This document shows, piece by piece, positions 1 to 8,586 of a DNA stretch of 64,000 bases. Where the stretch lies: contig JAAXKQ010000002.1 in the NCBI GenBank assembly GCA_025612245.1, forward strand, positions 310,001 through 374,000. The letters are read 5' to 3'. Position 1 is the first letter of the stretch. Every line of letters starts with the position of its first letter. The position numbers and the translations under genes are program-made. Source of the DNA: Ignavibacteria bacterium. GTDB taxonomy: Bacteria; Bacteroidota; Ignavibacteria; Ignavibacteriales; SURF-24. Under the pieces are notes generated by a model, which worked only from the letters and a program-made list of their open reading frames with translations, had not been told where the DNA came from and made no database searches.

Positions 1-1
1 T

Positions 2-553
2 TCAACTGTTATTAGTTCATTAAATAAAATGGGTTCAGTTAAAATTGGAGGAGATGTTCTGTCATCTTTAATAAATTCCTCAAATGCATTTTCTTTCCCA
101 AATATAATCTCTGAGGGTGGCTCAAATACCTTGCAGTTCATCCCGAGTGAGAATGGTGGTGGTGCTATTTATGCTGCTTCAATGCTTAATTTTAATAGTG
201 GTACTAATCTTGAGAACGTATCTCACGAGTTATATCATGGTTATCAGTCCGAGAATGGCGGAATCAAGGGTGTCAATAGTGAAGTCGAGGCTTACTTATT
301 TAGTCGGGGCGTGACATCGACATGTACCAAGATGTTGATGAGTTTTTCGGGCAATTCTTCATCAAGTGGTAAACAATATTCAGACGCCATGAACAATTTG
401 ATATTTAGTGAGAAATTTGACAAAGTGGATTTCAACACTGCAGTAAATTCATTCAAGTCAGGAACTCCAGCGGGAAATCTTTATAAAAATTCAAAGATAT
501 ATAAAGACTTTTCCCCAACCATCGGTGAATTTTTCCCATTAATCAGGTGGTAG
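2..553 (+). CDS. C-terminal end of a polymorphic toxin, metallopeptidase-type tip (5' truncated)
   Basis: The reading frame is open back to base 2 of the window, so this is the 3' part of a longer gene whose start lies outside. The visible part carries a zincin motif, HELYH (the first His codon is at 224-226), followed after about 18 residues by SEVEAYLFSR, where a downstream acidic residue could be the third zinc ligand. This layout (HExxH plus a nearby E-x-E-A-Y segment at the extreme C-terminus) matches the metallopeptidase toxin tips that end Rhs-like or other polymorphic toxins. No RHS repeats can be seen because the upstream part is missing. A small secreted protein follows one base after the stop, as expected for a toxin and immunity pair. 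Toxin function is inferred from architecture. The stretch is more AT-rich than the rest of the window, which suggests transfer. An ordinary secreted zincin is the alternative. Confidence 0.6.
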   Translation, partial: STVISSLNKMGSVKIGGDVLSSLINSSNAFSFPNIISEGGSNTLQFIPSENGGGAIYAASMLNFNSGTNLENVSHELYHGYQSENGGIKGVNSEVEAYLFSRGVTSTCTKMLMSFSGNSSSSGKQYSDAMNNLIFSEKFDKVDFNTAVNSFKSGTPAGNLYKNSKIYKDFSPTIGEFFPLIRW

Positions 554-554
554 T

Positions 555-1025
555 ATGAAAATGTTATTTTTAATCATTTTTATCATTGCAAAATCAGCCC
601 TTCCTCTGTTGGCCCAGGATACTTTAGATTGTCCAGTTCAGAATTTTGATATTCCATTTGAAATTAAAGATGATCCGAATATAAGGATATCATTTCCTGA
701 AAATTTCTTCTCAAAAGGGGTAAAAGGCATTGCTTTTGCACCAGTGCTGGTTGATGGGAAAGGGACACTGATAAAATATTGTGTTAATGCCATCCGCATT
801 CAGGATTCTACAAAAAAAAATTCTCTGGTTTATACAGATTACAATATGAAACTGGAAAATATTAATGGGATATCTGCAGAAATGCCAATTGAGAAATATC
901 CTTATTATATACGATTCATCGTAGAAGAAATTTACAAAAAAATTAAAATGATAAAATTTTTTTCTGATAAACCAGTATCAGCAAAAAAACAGTATCAATT
1001 TTCAGTTATCTTCAAGATGGAGTAA
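555..1025 (+). CDS. Small secreted protein, candidate immunity protein
   Basis: This 156-residue protein starts with a clear signal peptide (hydrophobic stretch ending LPLLAQ near residue 21), so it should act in the periplasm. The mature part shows a VLVDGKGTLI strand-turn-strand segment loosely like a TonB C-terminal fold, but I cannot assign a family. The ATG lies one base after the stop of the toxin-like gene, which implies cotranscription and probably coupled translation. By position and small size it is the best candidate for the cognate immunity protein; a periplasmic location would fit a toxin acting there. Composition is AT-rich like its neighbour. The gene is likely real; the immunity role is inference only. 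Confidence 0.55.
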   Translation: MKMLFLIIFIIAKSALPLLAQDTLDCPVQNFDIPFEIKDDPNIRISFPENFFSKGVKGIAFAPVLVDGKGTLIKYCVNAIRIQDSTKKNSLVYTDYNMKLENINGISAEMPIEKYPYYIRFIVEEIYKKIKMIKFFSDKPVSAKKQYQFSVIFKME

Positions 1026-1037
1026 GAACCTGCCTGA

Positions 1038-1232
1038 AATAATTCAAGATTATATAAGTTTGAGGTTCAAGATAGCATACTTGACAAATATGAGTTTTGG
1101 AATATTGATTTGGAAAGATGTATATTTTTTGTGGGACGGAGAGTAAATGGTGAATTCAATAGTTTTTACAAAGAATTGAAGCCCAAATATTGTGCTCTGA
1201 ACTCCAATTGCCAAAACAATGGTATTATTTGA
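1038..1232 (+). pseudogene. Decayed coding fragment behind the toxin locus
   Basis: A 64-codon open stretch without an ATG runs between a TGA at 1035-1037 and a TGA at 1230-1232. Its translation looks like real protein (it includes FWNIDLERCIFFVGRRVNGE and KELKPKYCALNSNC) rather than random sequence. The overlapping frame just upstream also reads protein-like up to a TAA (ending YFLWDGE), as if one gene had been broken by a frameshift. I do not recognise the family. Its place right behind a toxin and immunity pair suggests a remnant of another immunity or toxin cassette, which is common at such loci. Confidence 0.35.
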
Positions 1233-1341
1233 CTGTATAAAAGATATTAGTCTTCATAAAAATCCGCAACTTATAACAAAGATTATTATCTTCCTTGTTA
1301 AGGGAAAAGGTTCTAACTTCATTCAGCCAGCGGAGCTAATT

Positions 1342-1368
1342 AAAGCCCTGAATGCCATCGGGGCTTTT
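1342..1368 (+). terminator. Hairpin with T-run after the toxin/immunity region
   Basis: AAAGCCC (1342-1348) and GGGCTTT (1361-1367) form a 7-bp stem around a 12-base loop, and a fourth T follows. It sits about 320 bases after the immunity candidate and is the first terminator-like structure on the plus strand. The rest of 1233-1484 holds a 12-bp palindrome, CGAAAGCTTTCG, at 1400-1411 and no convincing gene. Confidence 0.45.
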
Positions 1369-1484
1369 CATATGGGCAGAGAGCATTCGGATGTTATTCC
1401 GAAAGCTTTCGTGATGCAGGCATGAGGCCCTCTTGCAGTGTGGATACATCCCCCCCACGGGAAAACCCCGGAGGTAAAATTTAC

Positions 1485-2720
1485 TCAGTATTTATTTAAT
1501 TCATTGAGCGCTGCATCAACTTCCGGATCCTTCCCTGAAAAGAAACTTTCAGATTTTACAGGCACTATGATCTCGGGGAGGATAAACATCCTGCTGTCAT
1601 TTATGCTTATCGGCTGATTGAATCCGGATGAAATTGTTCCCCGAAGGCCTGAAAACGGCAGTTTGAAGGGCCGTTCATTCCCGTAATGGTTCGGCTTTGA
1701 GCCCGTTTTCTCACCCAAAAAAAAAGCATTGGTCCATTGATCTATTCGTGATGCAAAAGTCTGTGCAGCCGAAAAAGTCATCCTTCCAACCAGTACAGCT
1801 ATTCTGCCGCCTTCCACGTCGAAGCTCACGCATGTCCTGAACAGTTCATCTGCCTTTGATGCTTCACCGCCATTATTATACCGTAAGTCCAGTATCATCT
1901 TCTTATATGGTTTTAACAGATTTCTTAATTCCTTCCCGAAATCTTTCAGAGTCTTTTCCTGGGAATCATTCATCGAATTTACGGCCACATAAAGCACGTT
2001 GGGCCTGATTTCTTCAACTCTAAAATTAGCCTCCCTATGCATGAGATAGGCCGGGGCAATCCCACCTTTGGGAGGAACAAGCTTAATTTCAAGCTTTCCC
2101 GGATCAATTGCTTCGGCAGTAAATGAATAATTTACATTATTCCCAAATGTAATTGTTGCTGAATTGCGGTCCTTAATTGCTCCTGCCGCAATCAGGAAAT
2201 CTGTTATTGTACAGTATAAAGGAGCGGCCCAGAGGAACTGCTGACCGTTATCCTGGCTTACATATGGCTCAAGCCTTTTCAAAAGCTCATCTGTCCTTAA
2301 GCTGCCGATGCGGAGAACCTTTTGGCCAATGAATTGTTTTTGTGGTGCGTCAATTACAAATAGGCCGTCGTCAAAGAGCCAGAACATGAGCGGAATCCGG
2401 AGTAGTTTTCCCTTATTCATGCCAAAGGGGAAAAGAATTGTATGTCCATCACCAACGGAAGCGAGCAGTTTCTGGATCTCAACAACAATTTGAGCATCGG
2501 TAAGGGAGCTGGCCCGGCTCTTTAAGTCCTCTTTTGCGCTGTCCAGGGATGCCGGCAATCCGCAATTGCTGAAGCGGGGATGTACCCGGGTTAATTTATC
2601 GGCGAGGTAATCTATGTCGCTTTTCCAATTGGCAATTGAATCAGCCGGTGTTCCGTTCTGTGCAGCACAGATTTGTCCCATGAAAACTATCATCGTAGCA
2701 AGTAAAAAATATTTTGTCAT
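1485..2720 (-). CDS. Secreted S41-family peptidase
   Basis: This 411-residue protein has a signal peptide ending near residue 20 (QICAAQ) and the layout of C-terminal processing (tail-specific) serine peptidases, family S41. SVGDGHT at about 88-93 is the conserved N-terminal motif. MILDLRYNNGG at about 275-285 is the strand and loop before the active site. GRMTFSAAQTFA at about 312-323 carries the predicted nucleophile Ser317, and a downstream GEKTG could supply the partner lysine. No PDZ domain is obvious. It should act in the periplasm or be lipid-free and exported. It is transcribed alone, divergently from the next gene, with about 300 bp between them. The substrate is unknown. Confidence 0.85.
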   Translation of the reverse strand: MTKYFLLATMIVFMGQICAAQNGTPADSIANWKSDIDYLADKLTRVHPRFSNCGLPASLDSAKEDLKSRASSLTDAQIVVEIQKLLASVGDGHTILFPFGMNKGKLLRIPLMFWLFDDGLFVIDAPQKQFIGQKVLRIGSLRTDELLKRLEPYVSQDNGQQFLWAAPLYCTITDFLIAAGAIKDRNSATITFGNNVNYSFTAEAIDPGKLEIKLVPPKGGIAPAYLMHREANFRVEEIRPNVLYVAVNSMNDSQEKTLKDFGKELRNLLKPYKKMILDLRYNNGGEASKADELFRTCVSFDVEGGRIAVLVGRMTFSAAQTFASRIDQWTNAFFLGEKTGSKPNHYGNERPFKLPFSGLRGTISSGFNQPISINDSRMFILPEIIVPVKSESFFSGKDPEVDAALNELNKY

Positions 2721-3021
2721 GCTGTCATTACCCCTTATAAAATTAACTTATGTCAATGTAAAAATTGCAAAATCCGGAATGTGAAACTTAAGACTAAATG
2801 AGATTATCCAAAATACCATTTTTAACAAAAAATGGGACTGGTTATGCCAGGTATTACTTCAGACGGATGTAATTATCGGTCCATGCTCCATGGCCTGGCA
2901 TTAGTCTTAGCGGAAGCCTCAATACATGCCGCAAAATTTCCAAGACTTATAATTGCTATTAAGTAATGAGACTTCTAAATTGCTGGTGTCCAATTTGAAA
3001 ATTAATTATTGAGGACGTAAT
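2721..3021. other. Divergent intergenic region
   Basis: This stretch of about 300 bp separates the leftward S41 peptidase from the rightward glycosidase and should hold both promoters. The only structure I see is an AT-rich inverted repeat, CCATTTTT (2816-2823) with AAAAATGG (2828-2835), too weak to name. No gene or riboswitch is evident. Confidence 0.4.
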
Positions 3022-5511
3022 ATGAAGAAATCTCTACTTTTGGTTCTGCTCTCATTTATTCTTATCTCTACTCTAAAAGCTCAAACCCTGGATACCCTTT
3101 CAAGCCGGTATGTCGGACCCGGTATTCTCTACACCGATATTATTGCACGAAAGGTTCCATGGACTATAAAGGTCCTTAGGGTAGAACTTAAAAATCCTTA
3201 CATTTCATTTGAAGCCGTTAAGGCTAAAGATACTTACTTTGGTAACGAAAGAACCAGCGCAATGGCCCAGCGCAGGACTTTTACCGGTCACAATGTAGTT
3301 GGCGCGGTCAATGCGGATTATTACGACACGCAAAACGGGGCCATTACAAACATACAAGTCGGCAACGGCCAGATGTACAGGGGCCCTCAGAATGTCAGCC
3401 TCATCGGTTTTGACATTAACAATAAGCCGATGATCGATATCTGTAAGTTAAATTCTTTTGTGGTCTCAGGCGCAACGTCGCTTAAAATCAATGAGGTAAA
3501 CCAGGCCCGCGGAACAAACCAGCTGATACTTTATAACTTCTATAAGGGAACTGCTACGGGGACAGATGCCTCGGGCAGCGAAGCTCTCCTGAGGCCTACA
3601 GCACAATGGCTCGTAAATGATACGCTTAAATGCGTAGTGGAAAAAGTTGAAGACAAAGCAGGTAACATGGCAATCCCGGCGGGCAAGGCTGTCCTCTCCG
3701 GCAACGGAACAGCAGCTTCATATATAATGGATAATCTTCATGCCGGAGATACCGTAAAACTCTACATGGGAATTACCACCAGCCTTAAGAAAATTAAGGA
3801 GCTCGTAGGCGGCCATCCAAGACTCGTAAAGAACGGAGTCAACTATCTGGATGAAGCATTAAAAGGGGGAGAGCCCGGTTCAAGCACTACTACTCCTGCG
3901 CCAAGAACCATAGCCGGCATATCGAAGGATACTACTTATCTTTATCTGGTGACGCTTGACGGCAGGCAGACCAGCAGTGCAGGCGCCACGCTAGATGATC
4001 TGGCAAACCTAATGATAAGGCTCGGACTTTATGATGCATTTAACCTCGATGGCGGCGGATCTACGACTATGGTTGTAAGAAATAACGTCATGAATTCTCC
4101 ATCCGACGGCAGCGAACGCTCGGTGGCAAACTGCCTGCTGGTGGTTTCTTCGGCTCCAAAGGCTCCGGACACACTGGGCAGGGTCGGCTTTACTTACAAC
4201 TACAGCAAATTTTTAATCTACAGCGCACAGCGGCTCCAACTGAGCACTTATGCCAACGACAAGTACGAAAACGCAGCTGTTATTGATCCCTCTCAGCTAA
4301 GTTTCAGAGTCTCGCCGGAATTGGGTAAGATTGATAACAGCGGCTATTTTACGGCAGTCAAAACTCCCGCTAAAGGCTATATTTACCTAAAGTACAAGAA
4401 TCTTACCGATTCATCATATATCAGTTTGATACCAATAACAAAGCTTACGCTCCCGGATCCATTAGTCATTGACGCTACAAAGTCTGTTAAACTAATTGCC
4501 CACGTTTTTGCCAGCGATGAATCCGAAAGGACAGTTGCGACAACGGACATAAGCTGGAAATCCCTCGATACCAACATTGCAGTTGTTAATGCTACGGGCT
4601 ACCTAATGGGAAAGAGTGAGGGCAAGGTTAAAATAGTTGCCTCTTTCCTGGATGATGTTGCAGATACTTTGGAGGTTACAGTTTTAATTGGCAGGGGAAC
4701 TACAGTTGTCTCCCCGATGGACAGCCTTGCGGGCTGGAGCCTTTCGGGCTCTAACGTGGATCTGACTGCCTCAAAGCTCGGAGTTTCAGGTGAAAGTAAA
4801 TCCGAGGGTGCGGCTTCACTAAAGGTCGATTTTAATTATGCCTACGATCCCAGCTTCACTAACCTGGTGTATCTGGACACAAATATCCCATTTTATGGAA
4901 TTCCGGATACCGTATTTATAGACGCCAGGACGGATACTTCCACAAATCAAATATTCCTGGTTGTAGCGAACGACCAGAATAAAACGTTTAGAATACCTGC
5001 TTCCCTGGATATCTCGGGCAGTGACAGGTTCAGGAAGATTCCCTTTGTGATGAAGAAAAACATTCCTCTTAATGGAGTTCCAATTACATACCCGGTCAGG
5101 CTTACAAGGATAGTAGTTCAGCCGCAGTACAACGATACTCGCAGGATTGCAGGACAAAAGTACTCAGGAACATTTTATCTCGATAACCTGAGATTAAAAT
5201 ATCCTGCAGCTACAAATGCAGTAGGGGTAGATGAGAAAAAGTTGCCTGAAGGCTATTGGCTGATGCAGAATTATCCTAATCCATTTAACCCTTCTACCGT
5301 AATTAAGTTCAGAACCGTGCAGGAAGGCAATACCTCTCTTAGAGTATACGACCTCCTGGGAAGGGAAGTGGCAGTACTCATAAATGGAAGGCTTGCGGCA
5401 GGAGAGCACAGTGCCACGTGGGATGCTTCCAGATGCCCGAGCGGGATTTATTTCTACAGGCTCATTAGCGGAAGTTTCATTGAAACGAAAAAGATGCTCC
5501 TTGTAAGATAA
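3022..5511 (+). CDS. T9SS-exported phosphodiester glycosidase (NAGPA-like)
   Basis: This 829-residue protein has a signal peptide (MKKSLLLVLLSF...LKAQ). Residues of about 60-375 form a phosphodiester glycosidase domain of the NAGPA/DUF2233 family: VVGAVNADYYD near 90-100, LYLVTLDGRQ, then FNLDGGGSTTMV near 340-350, the family hallmark. Enzymes of this fold remove GlcNAc-1-phosphodiester or similar sugars from glycoconjugates. Residues of about 455-555 resemble a bacterial Ig-like (Big_2) domain. A beta-sandwich of about 180 residues follows, and the last 80 residues are a T9SS type A sorting tail (MQNYPNPFNPSTVIKF ... KKMLLVR). It is therefore predicted to be surface-displayed or released. 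It is preceded by GAGGACG a few bases before the ATG and followed by a strong terminator. The natural substrate cannot be read from the sequence. Confidence 0.88.
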   Translation: MKKSLLLVLLSFILISTLKAQTLDTLSSRYVGPGILYTDIIARKVPWTIKVLRVELKNPYISFEAVKAKDTYFGNERTSAMAQRRTFTGHNVVGAVNADYYDTQNGAITNIQVGNGQMYRGPQNVSLIGFDINNKPMIDICKLNSFVVSGATSLKINEVNQARGTNQLILYNFYKGTATGTDASGSEALLRPTAQWLVNDTLKCVVEKVEDKAGNMAIPAGKAVLSGNGTAASYIMDNLHAGDTVKLYMGITTSLKKIKELVGGHPRLVKNGVNYLDEALKGGEPGSSTTTPAPRTIAGISKDTTYLYLVTLDGRQTSSAGATLDDLANLMIRLGLYDAFNLDGGGSTTMVVRNNVMNSPSDGSERSVANCLLVVSSAPKAPDTLGRVGFTYNYSKFLIYSAQRLQLSTYANDKYENAAVIDPSQLSFRVSPELGKIDNSGYFTAVKTPAKGYIYLKYKNLTDSSYISLIPITKLTLPDPLVIDATKSVKLIAHVFASDESERTVATTDISWKSLDTNIAVVNATGYLMGKSEGKVKIVASFLDDVADTLEVTVLIGRGTTVVSPMDSLAGWSLSGSNVDLTASKLGVSGESKSEGAASLKVDFNYAYDPSFTNLVYLDTNIPFYGIPDTVFIDARTDTSTNQIFLVVANDQNKTFRIPASLDISGSDRFRKIPFVMKKNIPLNGVPITYPVRLTRIVVQPQYNDTRRIAGQKYSGTFYLDNLRLKYPAATNAVGVDEKKLPEGYWLMQNYPNPFNPSTVIKFRTVQEGNTSLRVYDLLGREVAVLINGRLAAGEHSATWDASRCPSGIYFYRLISGSFIETKKMLLVR

Positions 5512-5531
5512 GACACGGGGAAAAAAAACTG

Positions 5532-5572
5532 AAAAAGCCTGCCTGTGAAGTTGTTTTCGGGCAGGCTTTTAT
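5532..5572 (+). terminator. Intrinsic terminator between convergent genes
   Basis: AAAAGCCTGCC (5533-5543) pairs with GGCAGGCTTTT (5560-5570). The A-run on the left and T-run on the right allow it to work for both the glycosidase gene and the convergent LysE-type gene. Confidence 0.85.
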
Positions 5573-5608
5573 TTTATTACCGGCTCCTCCTGGCTACAAA
5601 GCCAAGTT

Positions 5609-6226
5609 CTACCTGAAAAACAGGCTTACAATTGCATATATTCCCGCAATAAAAACCAGAATGCCGGCTATTTTATTGGCCAGGCGCATTCTACGCATGT
5701 CAAATTTACTCCTGAAAAATTTGATGCCAAATGTAAGTACCACGAACCAGATATAAGAGCCCGTAAATACGCCCGTTACAATGGCCAGTGCATGAAGGCT
5801 GTTGTACTCACTTGCCAGGCCGACTGTGGCAAACAGGGCAAGAAAGGCAAAGATTGTTATCGGGTTGGTTAATGCAATTATTGCGGCAGAAATGTATAAC
5901 TTAAGAACCCCGCCGTTGCGTAAACGGTTATTGGGATCGGGCGGTTCGGCTCGGAACATTCTGAAACCCATAACAAATAGAATTATTCCCCCGACAAGAT
6001 GTATCCAGAAGCGTTCGGCAATTAAGAAATCCGAGATAATTGTAATTCCGAATGCGGCAACCGAACTGTAGAACAGGTCACCGGTCGAAGCCCCAAGTCC
6101 CACAGCCAGCCCGCGCAGTTGTCCTTCTGCAAGTGTCTCACGAATGCACATTATTGTAAGGGGTCCGATGGAGATCGTCATTGCAAGTCCAATCAAAAAT
6201 CCCTTTAAGAAATATTCCACTATCAT
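5609..6226 (-). CDS. LysE/RhtB family exporter
   Basis: This 205-residue inner-membrane protein has about six hydrophobic segments. The N-terminal stretch GLAMTISIGPLTIMCIRETL contains the conserved SIGP turn followed by a charged residue that marks the LysE/RhtB translocators, which export amino acids or related small molecules. The middle LTNPITIFAFLALF is the second conserved motif. The length matches the family (about 200-210). The start ATG is at 6226. It stands alone, converging on the glycosidase gene across a shared terminator. The exported substrate cannot be deduced. Confidence 0.85.
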   Translation of the reverse strand: MIVEYFLKGFLIGLAMTISIGPLTIMCIRETLAEGQLRGLAVGLGASTGDLFYSSVAAFGITIISDFLIAERFWIHLVGGIILFVMGFRMFRAEPPDPNNRLRNGGVLKLYISAAIIALTNPITIFAFLALFATVGLASEYNSLHALAIVTGVFTGSYIWFVVLTFGIKFFRSKFDMRRMRLANKIAGILVFIAGIYAIVSLFFR

Positions 6227-6774
6227 TTATGATCCTTTAATTACCTTAGCTCCGCTACAGGCTATAATAAGTTATAGAGGCTAAAAAATGGGTACAGATA
6301 TTAAAAAAGGACAGCCATTTTATTTTCCTAATTTAGCAAAAGTTTTGTAACTGTCTGCAGTCAGAAATTTCAATTGTTGATTAATTCGAATTTAATTTCC
6401 AATAATAATAAACAGAAGAGCACATTTGAAACAAAAAAAAGTGCATGAGTAATAAAAAATAAAAGGCGCGGCATTCTATCGGGATCTTTATTCCCGCGTT
6501 TTTAAGCCCTCTTAGTGAAGATTTCCGGGGACTTCCTGATTGCTATAGTTACGCGGATTTTTAATACGATTGACTGATGGAAAATATTTTTGTAACTTTC
6601 TTTTACATGAAAAACGATTTATGGCAATGCCATAAATGATTATTCACCAGATTTCAGACAAATGAAATTTTAATCTCCTTTCAAATAAGCGCCCCTTACA
6701 AAGGGCGACAGTTCAATTCCCTTTTTCCGGGGAAAAATCTATCCATATTTAATTAAAGCCGGTCTTTATAGCTA
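6227..6774. promoter_or_regulatory. Long structured region upstream of the ABC-F gene
   Basis: About 550 bp lie here without a convincing gene. It holds several hairpins: CGGGA/TCCCG (6480-6496) followed by a T-run; CGCCC/GGGCG (6690-6707); and TTCCC/GGGAA (6717-6734). The last can alternatively pair with TTTCCCGG at 6797-6804 inside the leader peptide. Competing structures near a short upstream ORF are typical of attenuated ABC-F resistance genes. The promoter itself could not be placed. Confidence 0.4.
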
Positions 6775-6840
6775 ATGAATGTTATGCCTGCGGGAATTTC
6801 CCGGGGATATTTATTGCTTATGCCTGCTTTGCACACATAG
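6775..6840 (+). CDS. Candidate 21-residue leader peptide of the ABC-F gene
   Basis: ATG at 6775 opens a 21-codon frame (MNVMPAGISRGY...MPALHT) that ends in TAG at 6838-6840, directly before the Shine-Dalgarno sequence AAAGGAG (6841-6847) of the ABC-F gene. A perfect interrupted palindrome (CGGGAA-T-TTCCCG, 6791-6803) lies inside it. Short ORFs in this position commonly sense ribosome stalling by an antibiotic and open the downstream start. No strong ribosome-binding site precedes the leader itself, so it may be fortuitous. The internal in-frame ATG at 6820 is another possible start. Confidence 0.4.
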   Translation: MNVMPAGISRGYLLLMPALHT

Positions 6841-6853
6841 AAAGGAGATTTAT

Positions 6854-8443
6854 ATGTCACAGATAACCTTAAATAACGTAAGTTTTCATTACAGTACGCC
6901 ATACCAGGAAATATTCAGATCACTCTCAGTTTCAATTCCTGATGACTGGAAAGCGGCTCTTATAGGGCGGAACGGAAGAGGCAAGACGACGCTCTTTAAG
7001 CTTTTAACTGGAATTGAAAAACCTTCATCGGGCGCGGTAAGCATTCCATTTGAAGTGAAATACTTCCCTTACCTTCCCAAAAATCCCGGTGAAGCTGCTC
7101 AAAGGGTTATTAAGGAAAGCATTGCGCCTTATTCCTTCTGGGAAGAGAAGATGAATCTCTTGCTTGAAAAGGGGGACGATGAAAGCCTCAGGGAATACTC
7201 CGTATATTTTGACCTCTATATGCACCATGACGGGTACATAATTGATTCAATTATTGAAAGGGAAGCCGACAGAATAGGACTTGATGCTGAAGTGCTTAAC
7301 AGGCCCTTTGACACATTAAGCGGGGGAGAAAAAACGCGCGCCCTCATTTTGCCGCTTTTTTTGAGGAAGGATTCCTTCCCTCTTATTGATGAGCCTACAG
7401 ATCACCTGGATCTCAGCGGCAGAGAGTACCTGGCTGAATGCCTTGCGGGCAATAAAAAAGGCTTTATCGTGGCTTCACACGACCGCTACCTGCTGGACAG
7501 ATGTACGGATCATGTGATTTCAATAAACAAAACCGGCATAAAGGTAATGCAGGGGAATTACTCCGCCTGGAAGTATCAGTCGGATATTGAGGAGGAGTTC
7601 GAGCAGAGGCGGTATGACAACATACAGCGTGAGATAAACAGCCTCGAAAAAGCAGCGCAGCAGAGGCGGAAGTGGTCCGACAGCAAGGAGAAAGAAAAGT
7701 CGGGTGCTCCAGATAGCGGCTTTGTGTCGCATAAGGCTGCAAAGATGATGAAAAGGGCTACCTCAATTGAAAGGCGGATAGAAAACAATATTGAAAACAA
7801 AAAAGATCTCCTGAGGAATAAGGAACGTGAACTTTCCCTCAGGATGAAAGCTTCACTAAAGATGCCGGAAAGGCTGATATCAGTAAACGGCCTTAACGTG
7901 AGACTTAATGAAAATGAAATTCTTTCAGGAGTATACCTGAATGTTTTTAAGGGTGACAGGATTGCAATAACCGGAAGTAACGGATGCGGCAAAACCACAC
8001 TTCTTAATGCAATTGAAGGAACTGTGCCCGTAAAGGAAGGTGACATTTTTGTGGCCCCGAATATAAAAATTTCCAGGGCCTACCAGAATCCATTATGGCA
8101 GACGGGGCTTCTGAAAGACCATTTGTTTGAGGCGGGGCTGGATATGACAAACTTCCGTTTTGTAATGTCGGCACTGGAGATGACGGGAGAAATATTCGAT
8201 CATCCTCTAGAGACTTTCAGCAAGGGGCAGCTAAGGAAGATAGACCTTTGCAGAAGCATTGTCTCATCACCACAGCTACTCATCTGGGATGAGCCGCTTA
8301 ATTATCTCGATATTTCTTCGCGTGAACAGCTGGAGGAATTTCTTATAAGCCAGAAGCCTACAATTATATTTGTAGAACACGACAGGTTCTTTATTGAGGC
8401 CGTGGCAACGGAAGTAATAAGACTTGAAAAGCCGGGTGAGTAA
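6854..8443 (+). CDS. ABC-F family ATPase, Lsa-like ribosome-protection candidate
   Basis: This 529-residue soluble protein has two nucleotide-binding domains and no membrane segment, the ABC-F plan. Domain 1: Walker A GRNGRGKTT at 38-46, signature LSGGEKTRA, Walker B LIDEPTDHLD and switch His in ASHDRYLLDRC. A charged linker at about 240-345 would be the ribosome-contacting arm. Domain 2: Walker A GSNGCGKTT from 374, signature FSKGQLRK, Walker B WDEPLNYLD. DRYLLDRCTDHVISINKTGI closely resembles the Lsa/Vga-type antibiotic-resistance ABC-F proteins, which dislodge drugs from the 50S tunnel. I chose the ATG at 6854 because AAAGGAG ends six bases before it; an in-frame ATG at 6779 would add 25 unlikely residues. 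A housekeeping translation factor is the alternative. Confidence 0.85.
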   Translation: MSQITLNNVSFHYSTPYQEIFRSLSVSIPDDWKAALIGRNGRGKTTLFKLLTGIEKPSSGAVSIPFEVKYFPYLPKNPGEAAQRVIKESIAPYSFWEEKMNLLLEKGDDESLREYSVYFDLYMHHDGYIIDSIIEREADRIGLDAEVLNRPFDTLSGGEKTRALILPLFLRKDSFPLIDEPTDHLDLSGREYLAECLAGNKKGFIVASHDRYLLDRCTDHVISINKTGIKVMQGNYSAWKYQSDIEEEFEQRRYDNIQREINSLEKAAQQRRKWSDSKEKEKSGAPDSGFVSHKAAKMMKRATSIERRIENNIENKKDLLRNKERELSLRMKASLKMPERLISVNGLNVRLNENEILSGVYLNVFKGDRIAITGSNGCGKTTLLNAIEGTVPVKEGDIFVAPNIKISRAYQNPLWQTGLLKDHLFEAGLDMTNFRFVMSALEMTGEIFDHPLETFSKGQLRKIDLCRSIVSSPQLLIWDEPLNYLDISSREQLEEFLISQKPTIIFVEHDRFFIEAVATEVIRLEKPGE

Positions 8444-8586
8444 AAACGACCGGGCGAAATAAATTATGGGTAAGCGGAATATAATCTTGTATTGTAATCT
8501 TTTCCGGTTGCCGGAAATCCCAAAGAAATACTATATTTTACTGCAAAAATAAATTATTTATTCAGATAATAACATGGTCAAAAGAA

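Noticed and set aside
1219-1425. 68-codon plus-strand ORF downstream of the toxin locus
   Set aside because: It crosses the terminator-like hairpin and the CGAAAGCTTTCG palindrome, has no RBS and overlaps the end of the decayed fragment; composition is not clearly coding.
7464-8046. Several minus-strand ORFs inside the ABC-F gene
   Set aside because: They are antisense shadows of a well-supported ABC-F protein.
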